This document shows positions 44,410 through 52,901 of a stretch of 64,000 nt of DNA, piece by piece. Source of the stretch: Desulfobulbaceae bacterium (GTDB lineage: Bacteria > Desulfobacterota > Desulfobulbia > Desulfobulbales > Desulfocapsaceae); NCBI GenBank assembly GCA_024640625.1, contig JAHEER010000014.1:1-64000 (forward strand), written 5' to 3'. The translations under genes and the position numbers were made by a program. Below the pieces are notes generated by a model, which saw only the letters and a program-made list of their open reading frames with translations, was not told the DNA's origin and ran no database searches. Within the stretch, counting starts at the first letter, position 1; each line of letters begins with the position of its first letter.

Positions 44410-45075
44410 ATGGATGAAAAACTGGAGTTTTCATCTTTAAGCGAACAGGTATACTCCTACCTGAGAAGGCAGATGAACCAGGGCAATCTGGTCCCTGGTT
44501 CAACCATCCATATAGGAGATATTGCCAAGCAGTTGGGTATCAGCAAAACCCCCCTCAGGGATGCATTGATTCACCTGGAGCTCGAAGGGTTTGTGGAGAT
44601 TCTTCCAAGAAGAGGCGTTCGGGTAAAAAAACTGCTGATCGAAGATGTAAAAAATGCCTACGATGCCATCGGGCTGGTGGAGGCATTTATTGTTTCGAGC
44701 TGCATCGACAAAATCACCCCACGCCATATCGACAAGCTGGAAGAACTGAACGAGACGATCATCTCGGACATCAAGAAAGGTGATTTCTCAAAACTCTTTT
44801 CAACCAATCTGAAGTTTCACAATGTTTACCTGGAGATCTCGGACAACGAACCCCTGAAAAAATTCATCCTGCCCATAAAGCATCGCCTCTATGATTTCCC
44901 CAGACAGAACTATATTAGCGAGTGGGAGTTGAGAAATTGTGAAGAACACAGACAAGTGATCAGTTGTCTGAAACAGGGTGATGGGGATGGTGCCGGGAGC
45001 ATCCTCCAGGAAGTGCACTGGTCGTTTGAATTCCAGAAAGATTTTATCTATTCCTTCTATGGGGTTGATAATTAA
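44410..45075 (+). CDS. FCD-type GntR regulator of the sulfonate cluster
   Basis: A 221-residue regulator. The winged helix (about residues 8-75, Q-V-Y-S-Y-L-R-R, I-A-K-Q-L-G-I-S-K-T-P-L-R-D-A-L, G-F-V-E-I-L-P-R-R-G) is followed by an all-helical FCD effector domain, whose metal ligands include the Asp/His set in T-N-L-K-F-H and C-E-E-H-R-Q. It is 35 bases after ald and so belongs to the same transcription unit; it is the obvious candidate for the operator repeated before xsc and mmsA. It may sense taurine or sulfoacetaldehyde. Confidence 0.9.
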   Translation: MDEKLEFSSLSEQVYSYLRRQMNQGNLVPGSTIHIGDIAKQLGISKTPLRDALIHLELEGFVEILPRRGVRVKKLLIEDVKNAYDAIGLVEAFIVSSCIDKITPRHIDKLEELNETIISDIKKGDFSKLFSTNLKFHNVYLEISDNEPLKKFILPIKHRLYDFPRQNYISEWELRNCEEHRQVISCLKQGDGDGAGSILQEVHWSFEFQKDFIYSFYGVDN

Positions 45076-45211
45076 CCGGGCACCTATCTATTCGCCGCAT
45101 TTTCTCAGGTAAGTTGTTTACGCGTTATTCTGTTCCGCGCCGGTTCTATTCGTTACACGAATCTCCCTCGCAGTTCAAAAGCTGACGTAAGGGAGCTTCA
45201 TCCAGCCGAGA

Positions 45212-45229
45212 CTGATAGCATGCAATCAG
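45212..45229 (+). promoter_or_regulatory. 18-base dyad overlapping the dehydrogenase start codon
   Basis: CTGATAGCATGCAATCAG is symmetric apart from one A/A position: CTGAT half-sites flank a central GCATGC. The ATG of the iron alcohol dehydrogenase (45220) is inside. The CTGAT...ATCAG ends match those of the xsc operator with one base less spacing. It may be a repressor site or a translation-controlling RNA fold, by inference only. Confidence 0.4.
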
Positions 45230-46341
45230 AAATTCTGGGGAGCGGAAGTATCAGTTCCATCAAGAATATAGCCACAGGCCTCAATGCCCGGAAAATTCTG
45301 CTTGTCACGGGAAAGCACTCCTTCACTTCAAGCGGAGCCGAGGCAGCCCTGTATCGACACCTGGCACACCTGGACATCGAGCGCTTTAGTGAGTTTGATG
45401 TCAATCCGCGGCTGGAGGATGTAGGTCGAGGTGTCAACCTCCTGCGTTCCTTCCGGCCTGATCTCGTCATTGCAGTCGGCGGCGGCAGCGTCATTGACAT
45501 GGGCAAGCTGGTCTCGGTCCTGTCGGCCCAGCCCGATGAAGACTATAGAGCAATTGTAGAAAAATCCATTATCACAGCCAAGGGCGTTCCCCTTGCGGCA
45601 ATCCCTACCACATCAGGAACAGGCAGTGAAGCAACTCATTTTGCCGTGGTGTACATTCACGGCCAGAAGTTCTCGGTTGCGCACCGCTATATGCTGCCCG
45701 ATTTCATGATCGTCGATGCCGAAATGACTTACAACACCGGACCTTATCAAAGTGCGGTCAGCGGCATGGACGCATTATGCCAGGGGGTTGAATCGTACTG
45801 GTCGGTTCATTCGACCACACGAAGTCGGGACTTTGCCTCAAAAGCAATCAAGTCCATTCTTGCCTCCCTTAAAAATTCCGTGCTCACAGGCAGCAAGGCG
45901 GCAAGGCGGGAAATGGCGCTTGGCGCTCATTATTCGGGCCAGGCAATAAATATTACCAAGACGACGGCTCCCCATGCACTCTCCTACAGTTTGACGAGTC
46001 ATTACGGAATTCCCCACGGCCATGCAGTGGCCCTGATACTGGGCAAGTTTTTCGCTATCAATGAAGAAAATCGAGAGCGCTCGATAGATAGGCGCGGATC
46101 GGTGTACTTCGGTCAGATCATGGATGATTTGTACACCATGTTCGGCTGCAAAAATGCAGTTGCCTGTAGTGACTGCTGGTATCGCCTGATGGAATCAATC
46201 GGCCTGAAAACAGAATTTGCCAGCCTGGGAATCAAGGATGCCAGGGATTATGATTTTATCATCGACGGGGTAAACCTCGAGCGGCTGAACAATCATCCGG
46301 TGCCGCTCAGCCGTGGAGGATTAGCCATGTTGTTCGATTAG
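45220..46341 (+). CDS. Iron-containing alcohol dehydrogenase (sulfoacetaldehyde/phosphonoacetaldehyde reductase-like)
   Basis: A 373-residue group III dehydrogenase. NAD-binding motif A-V-G-G-G-S-V-I-D and TTSGTGSEAT are present. In the metal site the first His is Gln (M-D-A-L-C-Q, usually M-D-A-L-x-H), as in the phosphonoacetaldehyde-reductase-like branch, while P-H-A-L-S-Y...P-H-G-H-A with His-x13-His is kept. By context it may be a sulfoacetaldehyde reductase (SarD-like), making isethionate as an alternative to Xsc. It is 144 bases after gntR, with a near-perfect 18-base dyad over its start codon. No islA is in the window. Confidence 0.8.
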   Translation: MQSEILGSGSISSIKNIATGLNARKILLVTGKHSFTSSGAEAALYRHLAHLDIERFSEFDVNPRLEDVGRGVNLLRSFRPDLVIAVGGGSVIDMGKLVSVLSAQPDEDYRAIVEKSIITAKGVPLAAIPTTSGTGSEATHFAVVYIHGQKFSVAHRYMLPDFMIVDAEMTYNTGPYQSAVSGMDALCQGVESYWSVHSTTRSRDFASKAIKSILASLKNSVLTGSKAARREMALGAHYSGQAINITKTTAPHALSYSLTSHYGIPHGHAVALILGKFFAINEENRERSIDRRGSVYFGQIMDDLYTMFGCKNAVACSDCWYRLMESIGLKTEFASLGIKDARDYDFIIDGVNLERLNNHPVPLSRGGLAMLFD

Positions 46342-46396
46342 CACCTCAGAGGATGGTGACTTCTGGAGAGAGGGAAATTGTCGCTGAAAAGACAAA

Positions 46397-46436
46397 GGCG
46401 GGCCTGCTCTTCCCGTGAGGGAAACGCAGGCCCGCC
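46397..46436 (-). terminator. Terminator of the sulfonate-type TRAP operon
   Basis: GGCGGGCCTGC (46397-46407) and GCAGGCCCGCC (46426-46436) form an 11-bp perfect stem; the loop contains CCC...GGG that extends it. On the minus strand TTTGTCTTTT follows, so it terminates the dctM-dctQ-dctP operon. It also lies about 55 bases after the convergent dehydrogenase gene. Confidence 0.85.
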
Positions 46437-46481
46437 TGGTGTCGAAACAGCCAATAAAAATCAATTAACGTTCACGACTGG

Positions 46482-47537
46482 TTACAGCTCACCAATGTCC
46501 GTCAGAAACTGTGTCCACAGTTCGACACCCTTGGCGTTGCGATCGGATTTTTCCGCAACTTTCGGCCAGATATCGCTGATGGCCTTGGCGCGCATGCGCT
46601 TGAGCTCGTCCTCGGACATGTAAATGACCTCGCCGCCGGCCTTCTTCAATATTTCCAGGGCTTCCTCGACGCCTTCGGCGTGCATCCGGCTGGTTTCGAA
46701 GTAGGAAGACATGAACACTTCGTTGATGCGGTCGCGCTGCCACTGGTTCAATGCTTTCCATTTATCCAAATTGACGTAGATCTCCTGGTGCTGGGCCGGA
46801 CACCAGCCGGGCTGAATGGCATATTTGATGACTTCATGAAAGGCCATGTCGTCGATGCCGCCGGTATCCCAGTAGGTGCCGTCGATGGTGCCCAGCTTGA
46901 TGGCGGTGTAAATGTCACCGGCACCCATGGCTACGGGAGCGCCGCCCATAGCCTCATGGAACAGGGCATGGGGCCCGCCGGCACGCATCTTCTTGCCGGC
47001 CAGGTCTTCCATCTTGTTAACCGGGAAATTGGTGAACATGGCGTTTGGGCCCTGATCGGTCCAGCCCACCCACTGCAGATTGCGGTCGTTGGCAGCGGCC
47101 TGCACCAGGTCGCCGATACGATATTTCGGATCGCCCCACATGGCCGCCCAGGCATCACGCCAGTTGTTGGCTCCCATGGCCAGACCAAAGGCCAACATAC
47201 CTTCGGGCATGTCACCGCCATACACGGTCGCCCAACCGGCATAAACGTCGATCATACCGGCACTGGTTGCTCCAAAGGCTTCAGAACCGCTGGTAATCGC
47301 CCCGGCAGGCTGAAGTTCAATCTTTATGGTACCTTCGGTAGCTTCCTCGACCATCTTGATCCAGGGCACGATGCCATTGGCCCAGCCGGCATCCGATGAA
47401 TCAAAACACGGCTGGAATACCCATTTGGTCACCTTGTCCGGCTTTCCATAGGCTTCTTCGGCGCTCGCGCTTATCGGTTGCACCAGCATGCTGCAGGCAA
47501 GTACTGCTGCAGCCAATCCATACGACAGTTTCTTCAT
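46482..47537 (-). CDS. TRAP substrate-binding protein of the taurine/sulfonate cluster
   Basis: A 351-residue DctP-type protein with Sec signal (M-K-K-L-S..., cleavage near SASA). Mature landmarks: W-V-F-Q-P-C-F-D-S-S-D-A-G-W-A, G-K-K-M-R-A-G-G-P-H with conserved Arg, and GAGDIYTAIKLGTIDGTYWD. By position beside xsc/tpa it likely binds taurine or a related sulfonate or amino acid, as TauK of known TauKLM does, but the ligand is not proven by sequence. The start is ATG 47537 with GGAGG nearby; a longer frame lacks a signal peptide. It is last in its operon. Confidence 0.88.
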   Translation of the reverse strand: MKKLSYGLAAAVLACSMLVQPISASAEEAYGKPDKVTKWVFQPCFDSSDAGWANGIVPWIKMVEEATEGTIKIELQPAGAITSGSEAFGATSAGMIDVYAGWATVYGGDMPEGMLAFGLAMGANNWRDAWAAMWGDPKYRIGDLVQAAANDRNLQWVGWTDQGPNAMFTNFPVNKMEDLAGKKMRAGGPHALFHEAMGGAPVAMGAGDIYTAIKLGTIDGTYWDTGGIDDMAFHEVIKYAIQPGWCPAQHQEIYVNLDKWKALNQWQRDRINEVFMSSYFETSRMHAEGVEEALEILKKAGGEVIYMSEDELKRMRAKAISDIWPKVAEKSDRNAKGVELWTQFLTDIGEL

Positions 47538-47657
47538 AGTCTCTACCTCCTGGTATTGCTGTTTGTTCTTGGTGAGAAAGCCACGGTGTCCAGCGTGTGG
47601 TCCCACTGCTTTCTCTGTGGTCTGGAAACGGGATAAATCCCGTTTCCACATTCAATT

Positions 47658-48179
47658 TCAGGGTTTTGGCGGGTGCTTACCCGGATTCATCAATGTTTTG
47701 ATATCATTACCTAATTTTTTTATCACCACAAGCATGACAATGACTGCAGTGATCGGAATCAGCGTTTTGATCGGGTAGATCGGAATGGGGATTGCATCCG
47801 GCGTCACCTGTTTGAGCATAATCGACATCTTCGCCGCTTGATAGCCCTTCCAGATCAGAACTGACAGGAAAAGAAAGGTCAACGAACTAGTGAAAATGTC
47901 GCAGATCGCTTTCATCCGTGGTGAGAAGTTTGCGTAAAACAAATCAAGCTTTACAAAGGCATCGGCGTTGAGCGCATAAACGCCGCCGGTGCAAGCCATC
48001 AGCACCAGGGCTGCCTGAACGGTCGGGGCAATCCACAGCGACGGTGAGTTCAGGACATAGCGCAGGAACACATCGGTCACTCCGGCCAAAGTGCAGTAGA
48101 GAATCAGGACCCAGCCGATTCTTCCCAATAATGCCGAAATCAAGTCGATCGCCTTTTCGTATCTCTGCCACAAACTCAT
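47658..48179 (-). CDS. TRAP small permease (DctQ) of the taurine/sulfonate cluster
   Basis: A 173-residue DctQ with four helices; FLRYVLNSPSLWIAPTVQAALVLMACTGGVYAL is typical. It starts at ATG 48179 with GGAGAG upstream. It lies between DctM and DctP; this M-Q-P order is reversed from the P-Q-M order of the other two complete TRAP operons in the window. Confidence 0.88.
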   Translation of the reverse strand: MSLWQRYEKAIDLISALLGRIGWVLILYCTLAGVTDVFLRYVLNSPSLWIAPTVQAALVLMACTGGVYALNADAFVKLDLFYANFSPRMKAICDIFTSSLTFLFLSVLIWKGYQAAKMSIMLKQVTPDAIPIPIYPIKTLIPITAVIVMLVVIKKLGNDIKTLMNPGKHPPKP

Positions 48180-48250
48180 ATCACTCTCCAACCGATGGTT
48201 ACTGTGAGCATACAATAAGCGTTTTCATTAATTTTGTCCCCCTGAACGTA

Positions 48251-49558
48251 TCAATTCATCAGGCTTGGCAGCCAGGTGCCGATCTGCGGGAACATAAAGA
48301 TCAGGGCGAGGCCAAGCAACTGCAGGAGAATAAATGGTCCAACCGACCGGTAGATATCCCCCATGGTCACGTCAGGAGGCATCACACTCTTGATCCAGAA
48401 TAGCACGAAACCAAACGGCGGAGTGAGGTAGGCGACCTGGATGTTGACGATGAACAACACGCCGAACCACAGCTTGTCCACTCCCAGTTCATTGAGGATC
48501 GGCACGTAGAGAGGAGTGCAGAGCATGATGATGGCCCAGTCGTCCATGACCATGCCGAGCAGCAGCACGATGAACATCATCATAAGGATGATGCCGGTTT
48601 CCCCGCCCGGCATGCCGAGGACCATCGAAGTGACCAGCTCCTGGCAGCCCAGCGAGTTGAAGATGTTCAGATAGATGTTGGCGCCGATCAGGATCCAAAA
48701 CCCCATGCCGCTGAGCTTGATAGTGGTCTCCAGCGCGTTCTTCAGCACCTGCCAGGTGAGCTTGCGGTAAATGATGTTGATCAGCAGGGCGCCGGTAGCG
48801 CCGAAGGCGGCGGCTTCCGACGGCGTCGCAATCCCGCCCCAGATGGCGCCAAGTACCAGGAAAATCAACACCAGAAAAGGCCAGATGTTAAACAGCGCCC
48901 GAAACTTTTCCCCGACGGAAAACTGCTCGTCCGCTGGTATGGCCGGGCCGATATGGGGTTGCAATTTGCAGCGGATACCGATGTAAGTGATGTAAAAGAA
49001 AGCCAGCATCAGGCCCGGCAGCACGCCGCCCAGAAAGAGACCGCCGATCGAGACTTTGGCCAGCAGCCCATAGAAGATGAACGGCACACTAGGCGGAATA
49101 AGCGCTCCAAGCGCCCCCCCTGAGCCGATGGAGCCGATGGCGATCGCCTTTTTGTACTTGTATTTCATCATCGACGGATAGGCGATCTGGCCCATGGTAA
49201 TGGTCGCCGGTGGAGTAATGCCGGTGATTGCCGCGAAGATCGTGCACACCACCACGGTTCCCATGGCCAGGCCGCCGTGAATGTGACCGATGAGTTTATA
49301 GACTGCATCGTAGGCGGCCTCGGCAATGCCGGAGAAGCGGATCAAGCTGCCCATGAACAAAAAGAGCGGCACGGTGACGAGCACTTGGTTCCAGGGCGTG
49401 TAAAAGAAGGCACTGGGAATAGCCAGCAGGGATCGGGGCTCATAGATCGCGGCGAAGATGACGGCGGTGCCGCCCAGGCCCAGTGCAACAGGCAGGCCGA
49501 GGAACAATCCCAGAAACAGGGTCACAAAATAAAGGAAGGTGATCAGCTCAATACTCAC
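48251..49558 (-). CDS. TRAP large permease (DctM) of the taurine/sulfonate cluster
   Basis: A 435-residue DctM with about 12 helices: A-I-T-G-I-T-P-P-A-T-I-T-M-G, G-S-G-G-A-L-G-A-L-I-P-P-S-V-P-F-I and VAYLTPPFGFVLFWIKSVMPPD. It forms the Na+-driven channel with DctQ. It follows mmsA on the same strand after 230 bases with no clear promoter between, so it may be read from the mmsA promoter. Confidence 0.93.
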   Translation of the reverse strand: MSIELITFLYFVTLFLGLFLGLPVALGLGGTAVIFAAIYEPRSLLAIPSAFFYTPWNQVLVTVPLFLFMGSLIRFSGIAEAAYDAVYKLIGHIHGGLAMGTVVVCTIFAAITGITPPATITMGQIAYPSMMKYKYKKAIAIGSIGSGGALGALIPPSVPFIFYGLLAKVSIGGLFLGGVLPGLMLAFFYITYIGIRCKLQPHIGPAIPADEQFSVGEKFRALFNIWPFLVLIFLVLGAIWGGIATPSEAAAFGATGALLINIIYRKLTWQVLKNALETTIKLSGMGFWILIGANIYLNIFNSLGCQELVTSMVLGMPGGETGIILMMMFIVLLLGMVMDDWAIIMLCTPLYVPILNELGVDKLWFGVLFIVNIQVAYLTPPFGFVLFWIKSVMPPDVTMGDIYRSVGPFILLQLLGLALIFMFPQIGTWLPSLMN

Positions 49559-49788
49559 GTCTTCTCCTCAATTCGTCCTTCAGTGGCCGGGCCCGCGAGA
49601 GGTATGCTCGAGCCCGTGGGTCAAGGTATAGGCATGTGACTTCTTGCGTGGAGACAACGTAGGAAACCACACCCGCGCGATTTCCGCTATAACAGATTTT
49701 GTCCCCCGGCAATTTTTGAAAATCCCCTCCCGTCTAAGTTTCACCCCGCTTAAATGCGCTCACAACCCTCATCGTTTATGGCGGGCAC

Positions 49789-51345
49789 TTACGAAGCGAC
49801 GCAGCTCCGAACTGCGGCCTTTTCTTTCGCTCCCACGCCCTTTTCTGCCGCAGCGCTGCTGTAGTGGCCCGTTGGAGGCGCAACCCGGATGGTGGCAATC
49901 TTGTTCTGGACAAAAAAGTCAATGCCGTCTTTGCCCTGGACTTTATTTGTTCCGAGGTGGGAGTCTTTGATCCCGCCAAAGGGCAGGTAAGGATGGGGAG
50001 CGCAGACACCGACATTAACGCCGACCATGCCGGCGTTGGCTTCCGAGATGAACTTTTCGGTGTAATACTGGTTCTGGGTAAAAATACAAGCGCCGTTGCC
50101 AAAAGGTTGAGCCCGAATGATTTCGAGGACATCGTCGAGATCCCGGATTTTCATCACGGATACAACCGGGCCGAAGATTTCTTCCTTGGCGATGGTGCGG
50201 CACGGCGTAACACCCTCGAAAATGGTTGGCGCCACGAAATAGCCGTGCTTGTTTTTTTCGGGCAGTTCAGGATTACGGCCGTCCAGGACCAGGTTGGAGC
50301 CTTCCTTGATGCCAATTTCTATGTATTCTTCGATCTTCTTTTTCGCTGCAGCAGAGATAACCGGACCCATGTAGACATCCGGGTCAAGAGCATCGCCGGT
50401 CACCACCCCTTTGCCCGCCTCGATCATTCTCTCCAGAAGAGAATCATAGATTTCGGGCACGGCCGCAACAATCGACCCCGCCAGGCAGCGCTGGCCTGCT
50501 GAGCCGAAACAGGAATGGATGAAATTGTCTATGAAGACGTCCGGCTGCAGATCTTCCATGGCGACGAGGATATTTTTCGCCCCGCCGAGCAGCATGCTCC
50601 GTTTGCCACCGCGTCCGCAGGCCTCCGCCATCTTTTTTGCAGTGGGGGTCGAACCGACCAGGCAGACTCCGCTTATCTTGGGATTCTCGTACCAAGTGCC
50701 TGGAATGGTGCGGTTTCCATGGATAATATTTACGACGCCTTTGGGAAGACCGATGGTATTAAAGATATCACCAATTTTCTGCATGAAGAGCGGTGACTGG
50801 GTCGAGGGTTTATAAATGAAGGTGTTGCCGACTGCAATGGCAAAGGGAACGAACCAAGCGAACACCAGGGCTGGAAAATTGAAAGGGGACACTCCCCCAA
50901 ACACGCCTAGGGGCTCCTTGACCACCCGGCCGTTGATATTGGCCGAGATCCCCTGGAGGTTTTCACCCTGCAGCAGGGTGGGAACCGAGCACGTGGTCTC
51001 GATTATCTCAATGATCCGCCGGATCTCACCCCGGGCCTCGCTGATATGTTTTGCCTGATCGACGGCGATGGCAACGGCCAGATCTTCTTCCTGGTCTATG
51101 ATCGTCTGCCTGAGATCGAAAATGTAGGACATTCGCTTGGACAGGGGCAATTTTCTCCAGGAATCATAGGCCGAATAGGCCGAGTCTATGGACTCGATAG
51201 AAGATTTTTCGGAAGACAGCGGCACTTCGCCTATCTGCTCGCCCGTGGAGGGGTTGTAAAGAGGTACCATCTCGACGTCACTCTCTTCCACCCATTCGCC
51301 GTGAATAAAATTTCGAATTTTGAAGTTTTGCTCATGTGATGACAT
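49789..51345 (-). CDS. mmsA: CoA-acylating (methyl)malonate-semialdehyde dehydrogenase-type enzyme
   Basis: A 518-residue ALDH of the MmsA/IolA group: FNFPALVFAWFVPFAIAVGN, the Asn-type site L-L-G-G-A-K-N (Glu general base missing, as expected for the CoA-dependent family), nucleophile Cys in GSAGQRCLAGS, and L-P-F-G-G-I-K-D-S-H-L-G-T-N. It converts malonate semialdehyde to acetyl-CoA and CO2 or methylmalonate semialdehyde to propionyl-CoA; acylation of sulfoacetaldehyde is another option by context. A C-terminal extension of about 30 residues is extra. It shares its promoter layout with xsc and diverges from the dehydrogenase at 51903. Confidence 0.9.
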   Translation of the reverse strand: MSSHEQNFKIRNFIHGEWVEESDVEMVPLYNPSTGEQIGEVPLSSEKSSIESIDSAYSAYDSWRKLPLSKRMSYIFDLRQTIIDQEEDLAVAIAVDQAKHISEARGEIRRIIEIIETTCSVPTLLQGENLQGISANINGRVVKEPLGVFGGVSPFNFPALVFAWFVPFAIAVGNTFIYKPSTQSPLFMQKIGDIFNTIGLPKGVVNIIHGNRTIPGTWYENPKISGVCLVGSTPTAKKMAEACGRGGKRSMLLGGAKNILVAMEDLQPDVFIDNFIHSCFGSAGQRCLAGSIVAAVPEIYDSLLERMIEAGKGVVTGDALDPDVYMGPVISAAAKKKIEEYIEIGIKEGSNLVLDGRNPELPEKNKHGYFVAPTIFEGVTPCRTIAKEEIFGPVVSVMKIRDLDDVLEIIRAQPFGNGACIFTQNQYYTEKFISEANAGMVGVNVGVCAPHPYLPFGGIKDSHLGTNKVQGKDGIDFFVQNKIATIRVAPPTGHYSSAAAEKGVGAKEKAAVRSCVAS

Positions 51346-51902
51346 AGTTTAAACTCCTTTGCTTGGATTTTTGTGAAAGAGATAAGCCTGAGAAATTACC
51401 TGATGTGTGTTCCCCCTGAAGCCGTGTCCCGAAAAAGCTGGACCTGGGAATAGATGGGCTGCTGATCCCTAATATATCAGACATCAGGTCTATGTCAAGC
51501 GTCTTTTCCCTGCCGCTTTTCGTCTGCCCTTGTGATTTGATAATAAATTGAATTTAAACAGATAATTTTTCCTAATTATGAAGAATCAGCACCCTGCTTA
51601 TGGAAACAACCACCTCATGATAAGAGGATGCTCTCATTTAGGGAGGATGTTAACACTACAGCTGACACACGCTGTTGCACCGAGGCTTATATAGCTTCAT
51701 GGCAGGATGATTACCTCTATCACGATCCTGCCTGGCAGAGCGATCAGGCCTTTTTTGCGGTTGCTGCGACGATTTGTATTGACTGGATTGGGCAGTGAGG
51801 CAATTATCAGGAGAAAGTTCAGCTTGAGAGTATACGGGCGGCGTTTTCTCAAAACCAGTTTTGATAAAATTTCCTAACACGAACTAAGCGAGGCAGCAGG
51901 TG
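51346..51902. other. 557-base divergent regulatory region
   Basis: No gene. It holds the mmsA promoter/operator (51469-51498) and, toward the plus gene at 51903, a possible attenuator: GGCAGGAT (51701-51708) can pair with ATCCTGCC (51725-51732), or GCCTG (51730-51734) with CAGGC (51745-51749), followed by C and six T (51751-51756). The two folds share bases 51730-51732 and exclude each other. The terminator stem is only 5 bp, so this is tentative. Confidence 0.4.
51469..51498 (-). promoter_or_regulatory. mmsA promoter with operator matching that of xsc
   Basis: On minus: TTGACA (51498-51493), five bases, then CTGATGTCTGATATATTAG (51487-51469). The -10 TATATT lies inside, 16 bp from the -35. 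The 19-mer differs from the xsc one at three positions, and the distance to TTGACA is the same. A regulator bound here would cover the spacer and -10. Confidence 0.75.
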
Positions 51903-52781
51903 ATGGTCAAAAACACTAGTGAAACAGTCGTTGGATTTATAGGGATTGGGGTGATGGGTAAAAGCATGCTCTTAAATCTCCTCCAGGGTGGGTATGAGAT
52001 CCATGTTTTTACCAGGACGAAGACCAAAGCCCAGGAGTTGCTCGATAAAGGCTGCGCCTGGCACACATCCCCAGCCGGTGTTGCTGGCGCCGCCGATATA
52101 ATTATCACCATGGTTGGATCTCCACGGGATGTGGAAGAGATCTACCTGGCTGAGGACGGGGTGCTGGCAAAGGCCAGGACAGGGGCACTTGTCATTGACA
52201 TGACCACCTCGAGTCCCCAGCTGGCTGAACAGATATACAAACAGGCGAAGGGCCTCGGGATAGCGGCGCTTGACGCTCCCGTTTCAGGCGGTGACATCGG
52301 GGCGCAACAGGGAACCCTGTCGATCATGGTCGGCGGGGATCGGGAAGCATTCGAACAGGCCCGGCCGCTTTTTGAGATCATGGGCAAGAATATTGTCTAT
52401 CAGGGCGTCGCGGGTAGCGGACAGCATTGTAAGATGGCTAATCAGATTGCCGTTGCATCAACCATGATGGGCGTCTGCGAATCCCTGCGCTATGCAGAGA
52501 AGGCAGGGCTCGATCCCGCCACCGTGCTTCAGAGTATTGAAGCCGGGGCGGCAGGCAGCTGGACGCTGAGCAATCTCGCTCCGCGGATGATTAAAGGGGA
52601 TTTCGGCCCGGGATTTTATGTGAAACATTTTATCAAAGACATGGATATCGCCCTCGAATCATGCGCTGATATTGGACTGCAAGCCAGGGGACTGCAACTG
52701 GCAAAAGAGTTATATGACCAGATCGCTGCAGAGGGTGGTGAGTACCTGGGTACCCACGCCCTCTATAAACAGTATAAGTAG
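51903..52781 (+). CDS. 3-Hydroxyisobutyrate-dehydrogenase family reductase
   Basis: A 292-residue beta-hydroxyacid dehydrogenase. Dinucleotide-binding G-F-I-G-I-G-V-M-G, substrate loop D-A-P-V-S-G-G, G-S-G-Q-H-C-K-M-A-N-Q and the catalytic Lys in H-F-I-K-D-M-D-I-A are all present. Relatives use 3-hydroxyisobutyrate, tartronate semialdehyde, 3-hydroxypropionate or sulfolactaldehyde. With the neighbours (aminotransferase, MmsA), 3-hydroxypropionate or 3-hydroxyisobutyrate is the simplest choice; a sulfonated aldehyde is possible. ATG 51903 follows a GTG by one codon; GAGG lies upstream. Confidence 0.88.
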   Translation: MVKNTSETVVGFIGIGVMGKSMLLNLLQGGYEIHVFTRTKTKAQELLDKGCAWHTSPAGVAGAADIIITMVGSPRDVEEIYLAEDGVLAKARTGALVIDMTTSSPQLAEQIYKQAKGLGIAALDAPVSGGDIGAQQGTLSIMVGGDREAFEQARPLFEIMGKNIVYQGVAGSGQHCKMANQIAVASTMMGVCESLRYAEKAGLDPATVLQSIEAGAAGSWTLSNLAPRMIKGDFGPGFYVKHFIKDMDIALESCADIGLQARGLQLAKELYDQIAAEGGEYLGTHALYKQYK

Positions 52782-52872
52782 AAGCGGCAAACCGGCGGAA
52801 GACCAGCTAAGTCGCGGGATACTTGCCTCCTTTACTACTAGGCGGCGGATGAGATCTGTTTATCAATGGGGT

Positions 52873-52891
52873 ATCACAAATAATACATCAG
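52873..52891 (-). promoter_or_regulatory. Third candidate copy of the xsc/mmsA operator
   Basis: Read on minus, CTGATGTATTATTTGTGAT keeps 13 of the 16 positions shared by the xsc and mmsA 19-mers, including the whole CTGATGT start. It lies 11-29 bases before the class III aminotransferase start (52902), where a bound protein would block expression. No TTGACA precedes it, so it is weaker evidence than the other two. Confidence 0.4.
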
Positions 52892-52901
52892 AGAGGAATA
52901 C

